Of a stretch of 64,000 nt of DNA, positions 11,321 through 25,046 are shown one piece after another. The stretch is from Anseranas semipalmata. Taxonomy: Eukaryota; Chordata; Aves; Anseriformes; Anseranatidae. Numbering within the stretch: the stretch's first letter is position 1; the number at the start of each line of letters is the position of its first letter. Under the pieces are notes generated by a model that was not told the origin of the DNA, ran no database searches, and saw only the letters and a program-made list of their open reading frames with translations. Where the stretch lies: positions 450,092-514,091 of the forward strand of contig VXAA01005254.1 in the NCBI GenBank assembly GCA_013399115.1, read 5' to 3'. The position numbers and the translations under genes were made by a program.

Positions 11321-14300
11321 AACAATCTAACGAAAAGAGTGTCCAGTCTTCTAGATAGGGAGAGCCAAAACTTGACGTTCACAAGTGTGAGTAACAAGTA
11401 ACTCAACAAGAGCGATTTTAAACTTGCAATCATAATGATTAAGGTTAGAGGATGTCCTGTACTGGGAAAAGGATATGATGTACCTTCATTGGGGTGTAGT
11501 AAAGCTGAGATTTTTGCAATGGGATGGCCTTTACAAGAACTTTGTGTTAGTCTCCACAGGAAGATCAAGAGAAAGCTTCACCTAGTGCAGCCTACATCAT
11601 GTAGCAATCTGCATCTATAGTCATTGCATCCGTGTTATTCTTCACCCTTTTTCTTAATTTCATCACTTACTGTGAAAATAGCTATATGACATTTTTCCTT
11701 GACTGTTTTGTTGTTTGGTGGGAACAGGGAACTTGCAGCCAGCTAATAATTTTCTTATTCCTGTCTCACACAGACATCATTTTACTTGTGGAAGCAGCAT
11801 AATTAATCAGTTTTAGTTAGGATTTCTCTCTTCTGTCATCTCTGGACCAAAAATGTCTTCATAACTGTTTCATCATGTGAAATGATTTGGTTATGGCCAT
11901 GTTTTATAGTGCTGACCCGTACATTTGATGAAGGTAATTACAAAGTTTTAATCAAGCATAAGAATTTATAGACAACTTGTTCATGCATCAGAGTAAGGTG
12001 GAACACTGTCCTTCCAAAAGTCATTTGCAAAGTAAATTAAAGGATTGTGGTTTTTGATTTTTCATTCCCTTATAAAGCTGAAACTGAAGAATGACTCCCT
12101 TCAAGTTTTTGAGGGAGCGTTCTAATTAGTGAGCTGACGAACAGTTAATATGTTAATAATATGTTAATAGTTAGGCAATCTTGGCTTTCAAAACTAGGTT
12201 TGTGCAGTAATAAAAGAGCAAGTGCCCTTGTAAATGACTTTGTTACCTTTTGAAATCATTTTGTTAGACCTATACTTTCGTTTTTATAAAGATACTCTTG
12301 ACCAGATTGTGCTATTAACATAATTCTGTTTAGAAAACAACAAAAAACACGTGTCTTGAGAGTCTTAACCTTAAAAATTGAATAAACTAACTATGGAAAG
12401 TATGTATGAATATTTGACTCTTCAGAAGAATTTACAAATCTTATAAAGTGCCCTGTCATTATCCCTGAACTCTGTAATACAGGGATCCACAGTATTAAGA
12501 TAGAAGTAGCCCAAGTCAGTATAAGACATCAGGACATATAGCACTATTTGATGACAGAACCCTTCTATGACTGACATTTAGTGGATACTTTATAGTGGAC
12601 TTTTAGTGGACTGCATTTAATGATGGTGTATTCTCCCAATAACATCAAGAAGCTTTGATACAGCCTAGCCCAACTTTGATTTCAGTTTCACATGGAATTC
12701 TCAATTTCTTCATGTAAAGCCTCGAGGATTCTACAGATCTAACAGTTTTTCTTAGTTTGTCACAAGGGGGCAGATCAGTACTGTTCAAGTTTTTCTTTTT
12801 TTTTTTTCCTAACAATCAGCGGTAGCAATCTACAAAAGACGTATGTTCAGACTGATCATGTGAGAAATCTTAAAGTACATTATTGCGTACAGTTTGATTT
12901 TAATTATGAATATTGAATGATTAGGGTTTTACTGAAATATTTTGATTACAGAATGAATGCTTGATCTGGTAGATTGTATTTGTAACTTTTTAATTCAAGA
13001 AATCTAATTAAACAATATAGTATAATGGATTTTCCAATCTACTTATCTTCCTATTCACATAGTGTACTGTCAGACGGTTAGATGTTGCCACTTCTGTAAC
13101 TTTTATAACTTGTAAATGCAAATGAGAAACATTTGATTCATTAAAACTTGCTTTCAGAACTTCTGTCTCTTTCATGGTTTCTGGTACTTGTATGATAATG
13201 GTGTGTAGTACCTCCTAAAAATAAATTTTATTTGTGAAGGTAAATTACAAGGATAGAAATTTAGTTCCATAAATACACCCCTTTCTTAAAAGAAACCCTT
13301 TATTCTCTCTTTTAACCTTTGCTTTTTGCTTTTTTATTCTCACCTCAAACTGCATCCCTCTATGTTTATTTGCTATTAAAATAACTCAATAGCTCGTTCA
13401 GTTGAAGGATGTAAACCAATTTAACTTGAATATTCATCATTTCCTATGTGTCCTTTTTCTCTCTTTTATGGATTCTACTCATTCCTTGCTTTGCATTCTC
13501 TGCTGAAAAGTAACATTCTAGGTGTCCTTTTTTTGATATTCACTGAATTCAAAGCAAGAGCACTCAATCTTACCTATGCTATGGTTGGGCCTCACTGTGT
13601 TTATGTATGTGTGTATACTGAAAGAGGAAGAGAGCTCCAGCTTACAGATCTTTCAAGATAAGGCTGTGCTCAAGACCTTAAACCCTTAGTACAGTTTCGT
13701 AGTACCTGACTTGAATGAGCTCAAAGGATCCCCTGAATTTTGATCTAGGAAAAAAAAAACAAACAGATGCTTTCTGTATGAGAGCAAAAGTAATAATAAA
13801 TCTATTGAATTCACTGTATGTTGTAAAGGAAGGCCAAATTTGTATTTCTGTTAAAATTTTCCCTGAATTCTGTTGTAGCATGAGAATACTTCCTGTGCTC
13901 AGAAGTTTTAGACTGGACATGCAGTGTGGTACTTTGAGCAAGTATTTTTAGAACATACATACTAAAGAATGTCTCATTTTTAATACCTATGATTGTAGCA
14001 AAATAAATATATAAACAATACATCGATATATTTAGAAGCTCTTAACAGGAGAAAGATAAAAATATCTCCCAGTTCTGATTACATATAACAGAAAAGTGAC
14101 CAGTGTCACCTGGCAAAAAGAAAATAGAAGAAAAACAGATAATGATATGAAAGGAAGCCTGCCTGAATTTCAGCCATGGATCTCACCAAAATACTGTTTT
14201 CTATATTCCAGCATGGAATACTGTACAGACAGAATCTTCTACCTGTCAAACTCCTAACAAGCAGATGGAGTTTTCAGCACTCGCCTCTTAAGCATTTACA

Positions 14301-15437
14301 AAATAAAACAATTCAGAAGGTTACAATTTGATGACAAATAGTGGTTTTAAAATATAAATGCAACCTGCCTTCAGAAGTATCGGGCCTCTTACGTAAGATG
14401 AGACAAAACAAGGAAAAAATGATCCTTAATTTTAGCAGAGTTGCAAACAATCTTTACTAGAAGGTGGCAAGAATTTTTCGATGAAATAAAATTTCTCAAA
14501 CGAAATAGAAATAACCTGAGTCTGAAACTGAGATCACATGTAGAAAATTCCAGCTTAGATGTTTAAGGTATGAGAAAGCTATAGGAAACCGAAGACAGAA
14601 TCTAGTTAGTAGTGCCACTTTTTTTTTTTCTCTCTCTCTGTATAAATACATATACATGTATAGTGATAAAAGTTCTTTCAAAGGATTAGCATTAGCATTT
14701 GACTAAAATATTTGACACATTATATTCCGATGCCATATTCAAAAACAAATTATTTAAATAGGACTATAAATCTTCATAAATATATATTCATGTATCTTCA
14801 GATGTCAGGTTTTGTTACAAATAAGCAAATACTTTACATATCTGTTCTCAGTTTGCAGGTCAGAGGTACGTGGGATGAAGTACAGAGTGGTAATTGTTCT
14901 AAGATCAAAAGAAAGGCATTAAAAAACATCCTGAAATTTGTGCTCTTTTTAAAAGAACAAGGTTTCAACTGGCCTTTGCCTTTTTCTACATCAAAACAGT
15001 GTCATTTAAGCTTATATAATTATTATGTATAGTTCTCTTGTTTTAAAGTGTCCCTTGGTAATAGTTAATGAGAGAAACAGAAATGTATTAATTATGCCAA
15101 ATATTTATTCCATGCTGCCATTACTCCTACTGGTAAATCTAGCGTGTACTGACCTTATTCATTGTATCCAGGACATTATGTAAGGGAAAAGTATGCATAA
15201 TGTTGTTGTGGACAGTACATCCCACACTTAAACAGAATCAAAGTACTCTTTAAGACATTTTCTAGAATCTAACCAGTGATACAGAACAGATGGCAAACTT
15301 TCAGCATACTGTGTTTGCTGATTTCATCTGAGCCCCCTAAGTAATCTTTCTGGATGTGAATGGACTTTCTACTCTCTATACACTTTAAAACACCATTCAG
15401 GATTTGTCTGATCTTTTCTCTTTAATTTTGAATTCAG
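11321..15437. other. AT-rich non-coding sequence
   Basis: No gene or mobile element is recognised. Open frames at 13446-13661, 13678-13951 and 14712-15032 are short, AT-driven and without domain resemblance. A T-run plus (TC)n lies at 14620-14640. If the candidate exon at 15438 is real, this stretch is intron. Confidence 0.55.
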
Positions 15438-15488
15438 AAAGAAAGTGTAATGCCCAGCAACTTTTGGAAAACAGTGACAAAGGCTATG
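15438..15488 (+). other. Candidate internal exon, 51 bp (hypothesis)
   Basis: All intron-boundary signals are in place. A branch-point-like CTGAT has its A at 15411. It is followed by a pyrimidine tract TCTTTTCTCTTTAATTTT and AG at 15436-15437. The downstream donor is ATG|GTAAGTG at 15489. The 51-base body is open in two frames: one reads KESVMPSNFWKTVTKAM (phase 0), the other RKCNAQQLLENSDKGY (phase 1). Length is a multiple of three, so it could be a cassette exon. I do not recognise the peptide. A chance pairing of good sites cannot be excluded. Confidence 0.25.
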
Positions 15489-15983
15489 GTAAGTGTTTTG
15501 TGTTTTTTGTTTTTTTTAAATCAGATTTATATTATAATACTCCTAAAAAATGTTAGAAATTTAATTTTGAAGCTTAATTCAGTGGATAAATTTATTCTAT
15601 TGTTTTACAAATTTTTAATAATTGTCTACATTCTGAACACAGTATGAATGAAGACCTGATGTCATATATTCTGTTGTTAATGGTTATGCCGTTTGACTTG
15701 GATTTTTTTGAGATATACACATACATACATTTGTAGTATATGCATGTATGCGAGATCTATGACAGTGAGATATTTAGTGAGTTTATTACGTTTAGAAAAA
15801 AGTAATTTATCTTCTATCTTATTTTTAGGAAGGTATTTTTATCACATTTACTGATCTCATGTATACATTTCTACAAAAAGGAAGAGGGCAAACAAGTGAA
15901 TGGAAATTAGAGAGTTTATAAAAACTCAAAAACTGTAAAGGATACTGCATTTTCCATGTTTTCCAGTCTTGCAGTGAATTGCA

Positions 15984-16009
15984 AGAAACCGTCTTGCAGA
16001 AACCGTCTT
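15984..16009. repeat. 14-bp tandem duplication
   Basis: AGAAACCGTCTTGC is followed directly by AGAAACCGTCTT. A minor slippage-type duplication. Confidence 0.9.
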
Positions 16010-16110
16010 AAAACAAAAGCTTAGTCTGTAAAGGATGTTCAGGAAACATCGTGTCACAGAGCATCAGATCTATTCCCTCTATGATCTCTGTGGAGAACAC
16101 AGGGTGTAAG

Positions 16111-16142
16111 TGGAAAAGTTTCTGAATGGAAAAGTTTCTGAA
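16111..16142. repeat. Perfect 16-bp tandem duplication
   Basis: TGGAAAAGTTTCTGAA occurs twice in a row, without mismatch, at 16111-16126 and 16127-16142. The perfect identity suggests a recent event. Confidence 0.95.
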
Positions 16143-17322
16143 TTATTTTTATGAGAAATACATATGGTTCATTTTATCCACCTATCTTATATGGGGATCT
16201 AAAACCAAAAGTGTTGACAACTTCTTAAGAAAGGGCAATGAGAGATGGTTGTCGCTCATGTATTCAGGACTTAGTATAGTATAGTATTAGTATACATGAA
16301 CTGTGAAAGAATGTCCACTTGTAAGTAGTGGAAAGAAAACAGGAAATGAACATGTAATGCTCCACATGCCTAAATTTCAATTCTGAGCGGAGTCTCTAAA
16401 ATAGGAACTTCGCTGTGTAGTGGCACTGTGGTTGTGCTGTAGGCCTGAGAAGGTTAATGTCATGCTGCCAGAATATTCATAAACCATTTCTTTCCATCCC
16501 AATCTTAATACCCTAAACTATCATTTATTGCTCCAGCTGATGACTATTTCTGAAAAGGCTGCCCCATCTCTCAGAACATCCGAGGGTCGGCTTCCTGCCG
16601 AGTGGGAAGCTCTCCAGCAGAGACTCAGCTTTATGGATGTAGCTGAAAGAACAGCTATGAAAAAATGGAGGGTACTTCTTTACTGGTAAATTAAACTGGT
16701 CCAAAATAGTGGCCTGAGCACTGCCACATGATTGTACAGTTAAATTGTTGGAGCAGACCCTGTGACAATTTTGGTTTGTACCAACTAACACTTTCCTAGA
16801 TAGTGCATGGGAAAGGTTCAGGTTAGCACAGGCCAGAGACGACTCCCACTGGGCAGTCTGGAAGCAGGTAGAGGAGGGCCATGTGGGCACAGTATTATTT
16901 ACTAACACAGATGGAGCCAGGGCTGGTGAAGCCAGAAAGACAGACTCAGGGTGATGAAGCTGGTAAAATGGAGACATGTAAAGGCTGGTAGGAAAGGGTG
17001 TGTTTCCAAAGGAGTTGTACAATACATCCAGTAGAATAAGAGCCCCTGTGGTTTATCTTGCTTTACAGGGTACAGAACTGTGCTATGGGCGCTATGTACC
17101 ACGTGGCCTGTTCTGCACTGCCTCTGAGGTGTGACCTCCACAGGTGGAGCATATATGTGAAATGTAAAGCGTTATAAATATATTATTGTTTTTTGTTTTT
17201 TTTTGTCATGCACCTTATGTTTTCTTTTGCTAATAGCCAAAATATATTTGCATCAGAATGGGTGCTATATATTTGCCCCGAGACTCTAAATAGTTAGTTA
17301 TTGCCTGCTATAAATGGATAAT

Positions 17323-17358
17323 AATAAGCTTTGAAATCTAAATGAATAAGCTTTGAAA
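17323..17358. repeat. 14-bp near-adjacent direct repeat
   Basis: AATAAGCTTTGAAA occurs at 17323-17336 and again at 17345-17358, 22 bases apart. Confidence 0.9.
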
Positions 17359-20300
17359 CATTTCAGTTTAGAAGATAAGTTTATTTTAAACACCATAGTC
17401 AGAATTGTGATGGTTTTGGTCACCAGTTGCACAATTAGACTTCCTAAGTGACAACTTTAATTTAAATTTAGCAGTTTTCGAAAGAACTGAAGCCCTATGC
17501 CTCTAGGTGGCATTATGTAGTCATTTAAGAACTATGGAAAGGCACAGAATGCTAATAACCGATACAGATAATGCGAAAACCGCTAAGAATTACTGCACCA
17601 CAATAAATCTTTTTTTTTTTTTTTAAGTAGTAATAATGACTTTTAATGGTATCACTGCAAAAGCAGGACGTAAGATACAAGATTTGAACATTGTTTTTGA
17701 AACAGCGTGCTGGTAATTGCTAACTTATTAACTCAAACTAGCAGTAAATACACATTTAAAATGATCTCTGTAGAAAATGTAGTAATATTAAAAATGGGGA
17801 CAAATTACAAAGGCATTGTGAGTACAATGTACTCATACAGTGTAAGTTTTTTTCTGCAGTTCCTCCACTTGTATCCAGCCTTGATTTAGAGCTACAGATG
17901 GGTCTCAGTTAAAACCCTGGGACTAGCTCCTGGAACCAATTGCTCATAATCTTTAGTGTGCTTGAAATCCAGTTTCAGATCCAAAATTTGCAGCCTTAGT
18001 ATATCTCTACCAAGAGTACTGTGGCCCTTGGGATGGTTTTAACAAAGTCTTTTCAGTTTACCAGTTACTGCTATGGCTTCATAAAGAGAGAAAATATCCA
18101 TGTGAAACTAGTTTTCAAGTGCCTGAGATCTGCAGATGATGCCTGTAGCCCAAAGGCTTGTCTTGTTAGTGATGGCCCCAACTCTGACCACTTCTGACCA
18201 GGCATATAGCTCTTGTTGATTCACCTTTATAAATTAGCGCACATTTGGTCTTTAAATTTCTCAAGAATTTTGATTAAAATTTGGGTTTTACTTATCTGTA
18301 AGTTTTGTTTATAGATGCTTTTAGTTTAACTTCCTTAAAAAAATTCTTATTTCTGAAGTGTGTTAAACTGACAAAACAATCCTTACCTTGAGCAAACTGT
18401 GCAGTCCTTTTCCACTTTACTAGATTAACGAGTTCTGACACCACTTATGGTAAGAAGAGACTGAGCTTTGTCTCGATTCTTTGCTGCCCCAGTAGGTCAG
18501 CCTCTGGATGGTACATTTCCAGATTAGGGGAAAGCCTACCTGTCAAGTCCATGATGTGCACATCCTGCAATAGGGTGAGAGGGCTTCAAGTATAAAGTTT
18601 TAGTTTGGGACCATGCCTGCCAGCGAGGCTTCTGTAAGCCCAGGACTGCACTAAGTGATGTGCCTGCTGCATGTCCCCATCAGTGTGTAACACCATGCAA
18701 AAGTACAGCTGGGACAGGCCAGCCAGCTGCACGTGGTGTGCTCAGTGCTGGGGCAGGAGAGTGGCAGTGACAGGCAACTATTGGTCCCTGAGATGCAGGT
18801 GCAGCAGTGGGAGAACCTGAAACTCCCGTCAAATGAAGATCATGCTCCATGTAGGGTTACTCGACAGGTCTGCCAACAGAAAAGAAATGTTGTTCCCAGG
18901 TAGCACCTACAAAACAGGAAAGGGAGCTGTTCCTTTTAACATTTCCCACAGTTTTTGCTGCATGACATAGGTTTTTCTGAATGAAGGAGTCTTAGTAACA
19001 GCTAGAGTTTGGTGATGCATAGCTCATATAGTCTGTTGGTGATGGTACTGGCAAGAAGTGGAGAGATTCATCAGTCTTCAGTTCATGGTGGCAATCCTCC
19101 ATTTGTGGCACTGGTGTCTTTCAGATCCAGGAGGCTGCCAAAATCTGCAGGCAGCCTTTTGAGTAGGCAAACTCTTCTGTTGGTCACTACAGGAAGAAGC
19201 TTTCCATCCCATATGTTTTAGTATTTGTCATTAGTATATGAAAGTATACGTTATTTGGATTTTTATTCTTTTTAGAATTAACCTAACACAGTCTCATTCA
19301 AATACAGGTATAATAAATGTAATCTGTTCTTTCACCTGTTGCACTCATTCACTCTACACATGATAATATACTAGTGTAACATCTGTTCTATAGTGTACTG
19401 GGACATACACATGCAAATGTGGTTAATATAGCACGATAAGTCTGTCTGCTACTGACAGAAGTATCTCTGAGGCAGTTTAATTTTTTTTCTGGCTTTTTTT
19501 TTTCTTTGGTACACACTGAATATGATTTACTGTTCTTTATAAAGATCTGATGTAAATAAGGCTTGGATCTGATTAATAAAACTTTCGTGAGATAACCAGG
19601 ATGCTTTCAGGAGGTTTTAGTGTTTTGTGCTAGGCTCTTCCTTGTTTATACTGGCTTCAGCTGATGTAAGCATGACCACGGACATAGTTTACTTCAAGTT
19701 CAAGTAGAAAAGTTGGATTAAAACTTGGAGAAAAGCATTTCTAGCTTAGCTAAATGCATTTGTGCCTGAGGTGCATCTCTCCATTGACCCTTAGTCAGCA
19801 GGTCTCAGCAGTCTTCACTATCTGTGGCATGATTTTCTGGCTAAACAGAAAAGCTGAAGAAAAAAGGAAAAACATAGGGCCACTAAATGTAGTGAAAATG
19901 GAGAAAGCCCATGAACAGAAAATTAGCTGTTTGAAATAGCTGCTTAAATGAAAACTTCAAGTTTATGAGGAAATACAATTCTGATTTTGGGGTAGAGACA
20001 GATACCTGGGATCTCGAAGCAACAGTTAAGTCAGCAAGGGTGAGCATTATATCATCTAATTTCAGACATCAGAGAGATCTGATTTAGCCTCGCCATCTTA
20101 CCAGTGGAGAGGAACAAATACTTCTAGAGAGTGATTTCACTGGCTGTGTTAGTAAGAGAGGAACTACACTTCAGAAATGCTTGTTTCTCTCCACACCACT
20201 GGGAGTCTGGACAGCTGGCTCAAGAGCATTCATGAACACTACAGATTTCTATATTAGTACAGCTGAATCCCAAGCCGATCATAATGTATGTGATCCATAG

Positions 20301-23300
20301 TATGGATATCAAATATAATGATGATGGGGGCTCTCACTAGCAGCTCAGGTGAGAGTGGGGGTTAAAGAGGCTCCTGCCCCTGCTTGCCCCTCCTTCCTCT
20401 AGAAATCGCTCTGGTTTCAGGTGCAAAACTCTCTTAAAGCAATAGGTGTTTGGTACCAAGTGAATAAACTGGAAAAAGTTTTTATATGCAATTTATTGAC
20501 ATCTTTCTTCTTGCAGTGTAATACATAGTTATCTCAAGCTCCTTATGGTTGTGTTTTCCTTCCATTTATGTGAAGTTCACTGGCTGAAGCCCAGAGTTAC
20601 AAAAAGTCCTCCTAACACTGGAATACCTGGTCTGAAGTGTCTTCTCTTCACGTATCAGCTTTCTCACAGTCATACTCCTTGTATGAAGAGCAATTGTTGG
20701 ATAGAAATCCAACAATCTTCTGACCAGTAATAAAGTGGTGCATTTCTGTGTAGCCGCTACTAGTATCCTGAATTAGTCCCAGAGATGTGGGGCAGAGTTT
20801 GAGCAATATTGTCATATTATAATACATTGAAAGGTTGCAATATATAGTCTGTTATACTGGTGGAGTTAGACAAATAACAGAAGTTAATTGGGGAAGTGCC
20901 ATGCTGTTTTTTGTTTTTTTTTCTTTGTTTTTAAATAGCGCATTACTCTTTTACCATGAGGTGTACCATAGAAAGAATGAGAAGATTTGGAAGCTGTGGG
21001 CAGTCCAGGAAAATGTATATCACTGTGATTCTATTTTTTGTCAGGGTCAGGTGAAGGCTGGCTTATTTTTGTTGGCAGCTGAACAGAAAACAAACCTGCT
21101 TACATTCCAGAGGAATTAATTTAATGATTGTGGTGAAGTCAAAGAAGAGGAATTTGGGAGGGTTTGTTCATTAGGGATCTCTCAGAACAACATTTTGGTG
21201 CTTCTCCTTTTCCTTTTATATCCTTTAACTCATTTGTTTTTATTCTATTCAAACAATATAGAAAAAATCTATTGTCTTTGTTTTTGAAGTTCTTTATAGA
21301 TATTGTTTGCTACAGTTGTGCTTATTTGGTTGTAATAAACATAATTTCATAGTATTTATAAATTTCTAATTCGTGAAAATAATGATGTTGGAGAATTAAT
21401 GAAAATATGAAAATTTTATTCTCCTGCTTTCTCTTGTACTTATTTATCGAAGAAACCTGAGGCAAGATCTGGGAAGTCAGAAATATTTACCGAAAGAACA
21501 GGGAGATGTTCATCTTCACTTCTATAAATGCATTTAAAGTTTATTTGACCCATATATGTTTGGGCTGAATTTTCTTCTTTGTTGAGTCTCTCATAAGAAA
21601 GACCTTAATATTTTTGGAGTAGCCTGTTTTTCCATTTATTCTTGTAATATATCCAGGAAAAAATCTGGGATAGGACATGCACTAGCTGGGATTAAAGAAA
21701 AAAGCAGGGAGTCAATGGTAAAAAAAAAAAAATGTGACTAACCAGTCAGAGGATATCACCAAATTCACTATTCTGTCCATGCCTTGAAGACAATAATGGA
21801 AGGACCTCTTCCCGCTGTGCCTGTGTAAAGGTTTTGCTGGATTTGACAGAGAAAGATCTCAAAGTAAGAAGACAGGGCTCTTCACTGGGGAGTGAGTCCC
21901 TTTCTCTCTAGGGTGCAGTGTTTTCCAGCCCGTGTCCTTCTTTCCAGCAGGGTGGAGGCTCTCTCTCTTTTTACAGTTGAGTGGTACTTGTAACTTCAAA
22001 CCCTGGCCAATCTTTGCTATTACGTGAGTCGACTACACTCAACTACTGGTAAATTCCTTACAAGCAAGAGGATGAACTTGCAGCAGGCAGCTGGTCAGGA
22101 GCTGTTTCCTACCCTCCTACAAAACTTCTCATAGGTAGCTCTTGCTCTACACCTGCCTCTTGCGTCCCGATAACTTGAGATCAGTAGTGTGGTAGCCCAG
22201 GAGTGTCACATAGGTTGCCAGCTGCTCCCAAATACAGTGTTTGTCCAGGTTCACTTTGCCTGTCAGTTCTAGGTCTTCGTGGGACGTGCGAGGCCTGTGA
22301 TAAGCTGCTGTCCCCCCTCCAGTGACGCTCTGTGCTTCTGCCTGGTGCACGCTGCTATTCCCAAGGCCTGCTCTAAACATGATGTTTAGCAAATACAAAA
22401 CTGTTACTTTCTTTATTTTTCTCTGTATTTTTCCTGTACTTCCTGAAGGATGGCAAAGAATATTTCTTTCACAGTTTGAACACAGTGATTAGGCTGAGCC
22501 TGTGATGACAAGATGCTTATATGTGCGGAAACAGATGGAAAGAATACAAATTGCCTGCGCAACACCTTTACTACACACAGAGATATGCTGCCCCTTCCCT
22601 CTTGTTCCCTTCCAAAAAGAAAATGCTTTGAAGACACAACATTCATGCAATATTTTGGCCTTTTAGAAATGCATGTTGCTCCCAGACAGGTCTCAACGTC
22701 TGAGTTAGTCTTCCGCTCTGGCCTGAGTGAAGGTGGAGTGTTTACAGAAAGCTGCTTTCTACTTCAGTGTAGTAGTTAACTGGCTTCAATTATCAGTACA
22801 GAAAACTATTTAAAATCCCTTCCTATTTTATTATTTCTCATCATATTTCTGTTCTGATATTACAATAGCCTATGAACATGTCTTTTGCTTTAATGGTTTT
22901 TGAAGTTCATTTACGTGCTTATATGTATTTTTGTGTCTTCCTATATATATATATGCATCAAAAAATTGAATCACCATGTTTGTAGGTAAAGGCCTGTCTT
23001 GCTGGCTGTCTCTTGCCATATGTTTAAGTCCCTGGTTTTGTTACGAATGGCAGAAATGAGTATCAGTGCAGGTGAAGGCTTGGAACTCCTATGCATACTG
23101 AAGAGTGTTTATTTTTTCTTGGACTTGGAGAGTTGTATATTTGACAGTCTGTCAGCTGGCACTGTAAGCCAAACTGATTGCACAACGCAGTCATTTATGA
23201 CTTGTTAGGTTCTTAGACTGCAGTCATCACTGAAATTTCTGCATTTGTGCTACAATACGTTAGGCGATGTCTGTCCCATCTCTTCAATCAGTTATGTTTT

Positions 23301-24600
23301 TGTCAGTGTTAGGACATTTTTCTATTTTCTTCCCTGTCCTGGTTTGTTGCTTAGCCTCTTTCCCTTCCAGGCTTTTGCTTATTGCTCAACAGAGAAGGTA
23401 CAATTCCTACTGATATTTAAGGTGAAGGATGCAGACCTCTCTTTATCAGATTTTTCCTCCTCCTTTGACAAGCAAGCTATTTGTTTGGTTTCTCTGTTTT
23501 ATAGAGCACTAAAGCTATATGTGACAAACCAGCCATGTCCTTCAGCTACAGAAGAATTAATCTTGTCTTTAGGTGTTCAGGTTCTGCTTCAGTACCTTGT
23601 TACCCTCTGTTGAGAATGATTTATTTTACTTGTTTTGCAATGTTTTTCTGATTTGTCTTGTTTTTGACTTAAAACGGTCATGCAGTTCTATTCTGCTTGA
23701 GTTAATTCACAGATATGTCACCATGGTCTGGTGAGTATTAGCTTTTTTATCTGTTGCTTGTTTTCTTGAAGGCTAAACAGTCCCTAGAAGAGTCTTAGTG
23801 ATGGTGCCTTGGAGATCTGTTACCTGCTGGAAATTTTTTACATCCCAACCCATCACACATGCAACACTAAAAAGTAAACAATGCAGAAGCACTTAGTGGA
23901 TGATGTGGAGGGCATCCTTTTGACAGAAACATAGAAAAATAATTTGAGATACATGAGTGTCTTCTTGACTTTCTAGAAAGATTTACTTAGGCCTGAGGGA
24001 GAAGGAAAACCTGATTAATATGAAAGAGTTGTGGGAAAAACATGACAATATAAAGAAAACCTAAATTTTTAAAGGTATATATGTGGGAGGGAAGCACGAA
24101 ACACTTAGAAATCTTGGCCTCCCGCCTTCTGTAAAAGGAGGAATGTGAGGGTAATATTTGCCAAAAAAGATCTGTTTCTTGTTAAGGGAATCTTAGGCTT
24201 AATATAGATTCTAGGGATAATACAACATACTTTGTGTATCAGCTCTGAATATATAATTGAATCATACATTTCCTCAGTATCACTTAAATATGTAGTTCAA
24301 GTGATTCTTTGGACTTTTCTTAGATAAACACTGGCTTTCAAAGACAGACACTGTGCTCTTCAGTATTGGAAGACCTGTGTCACTTAAATCACCAGGAGAG
24401 GAGAGCACTATCAGTTTGACCAACCAGCAGTGCAGTTTGCTGCCTGACTCTTATTTAGCAATGTGCTAACTATGAAGACTTAGGTCTTGATGTACTAAAA
24501 ATCTTGAAAACGTAAAAATAACCACAGTTGCAGGAATTTCTGAAAAAAAAAAAGAAAAAGAATTATATGCTTTATTTACTTTTTGGTTTAAACCATACTT

Positions 24601-24624
24601 TATTTGCTTTTAAAAAAGCAAATA
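24601..24624. repeat. Perfect palindrome (11-2-11)
   Basis: TATTTGCTTTT at 24601-24611 and its exact reverse complement at 24614-24624 are separated by AA. It could extrude as a small AT-rich cruciform or form an RNA hairpin. No transposase or other inverted-repeat partner is seen. Confidence 0.95.
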
Positions 24625-24906
24625 CATGCTTTGTATGTTACATGCGCAAAATAAGCACATGAAAAATACTACTAGATATACTCATGAAATTAATACAAAT
24701 TATTACTCTGGGAAAATGATAAATATAAGATGTGGAATTGTGGTGGAGACCAGATTCTTCTCACATTACTTAACCACAAATGAGTGTTTAATCATATCTT
24801 CAAGATGAAACAATTCACTGTGAACCAGCTCTGATTGTACACCTAACTTCATGACTAATTTAGGTGAGACAAAATCTGCTCTGATGTGCTGCTGTTCATT
24901 TTGTGC

Positions 24907-25046
24907 ACTGACTCCATCCTTGGAGATACTCAGAGCTGCCTGGACGTGGTGCTGGGCAGCCTGCTGTAGGTCACTTTGCATGAGCAGGAGACTGGGAGAT
25001 GACATCCAGAGGTCCCTCCCAGTCTCAACCATTCTGTGATTCTGTG
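24907..25046 (+). mobile_element. CR1 LINE 3' fragment (+ strand), about 140 bp
   Basis: Matches the end of avian CR1: CCATCCTTGGAGATACTC, then CTGGACGTGGTGCTGGGCAGCCTGCT-type sequence, then the GGTCCCTCCCAGTCTCAACC block, and the terminal octamers ATTCTGTGATTCTGTG at 25031-25046. The element is 5'-truncated, the usual outcome of incomplete target-primed reverse transcription. There is no poly(A), as expected for CR1. Confidence 0.93.

Larger units (their letters stand above)
15489..24600. other. AT-rich non-coding sequence with minor local repeats
   Basis: No gene or dated mobile element is recognised over about 9 kb. GC rises modestly at 16550-17130 and 18470-18830. The minus-strand frame at 16525-17022 (165 codons) is the longest gap-free frame in the window but shows no domain. 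T- and A-runs occur at 17610-17624 and 21721-21732, and an AT dinucleotide run at 22942-22955. Other frames (20835-21119, 23245-23613) look like chance. Confidence 0.55.

Noticed and set aside
18387..18443. Minus-strand 57-bp segment between AG and GTAAGG, peptide with ELVNLVKW that recalls nuclear-receptor ligand-binding domains
   Set aside because: Similarity covers only a few residues and no neighbouring part of such a domain is present; most likely chance.
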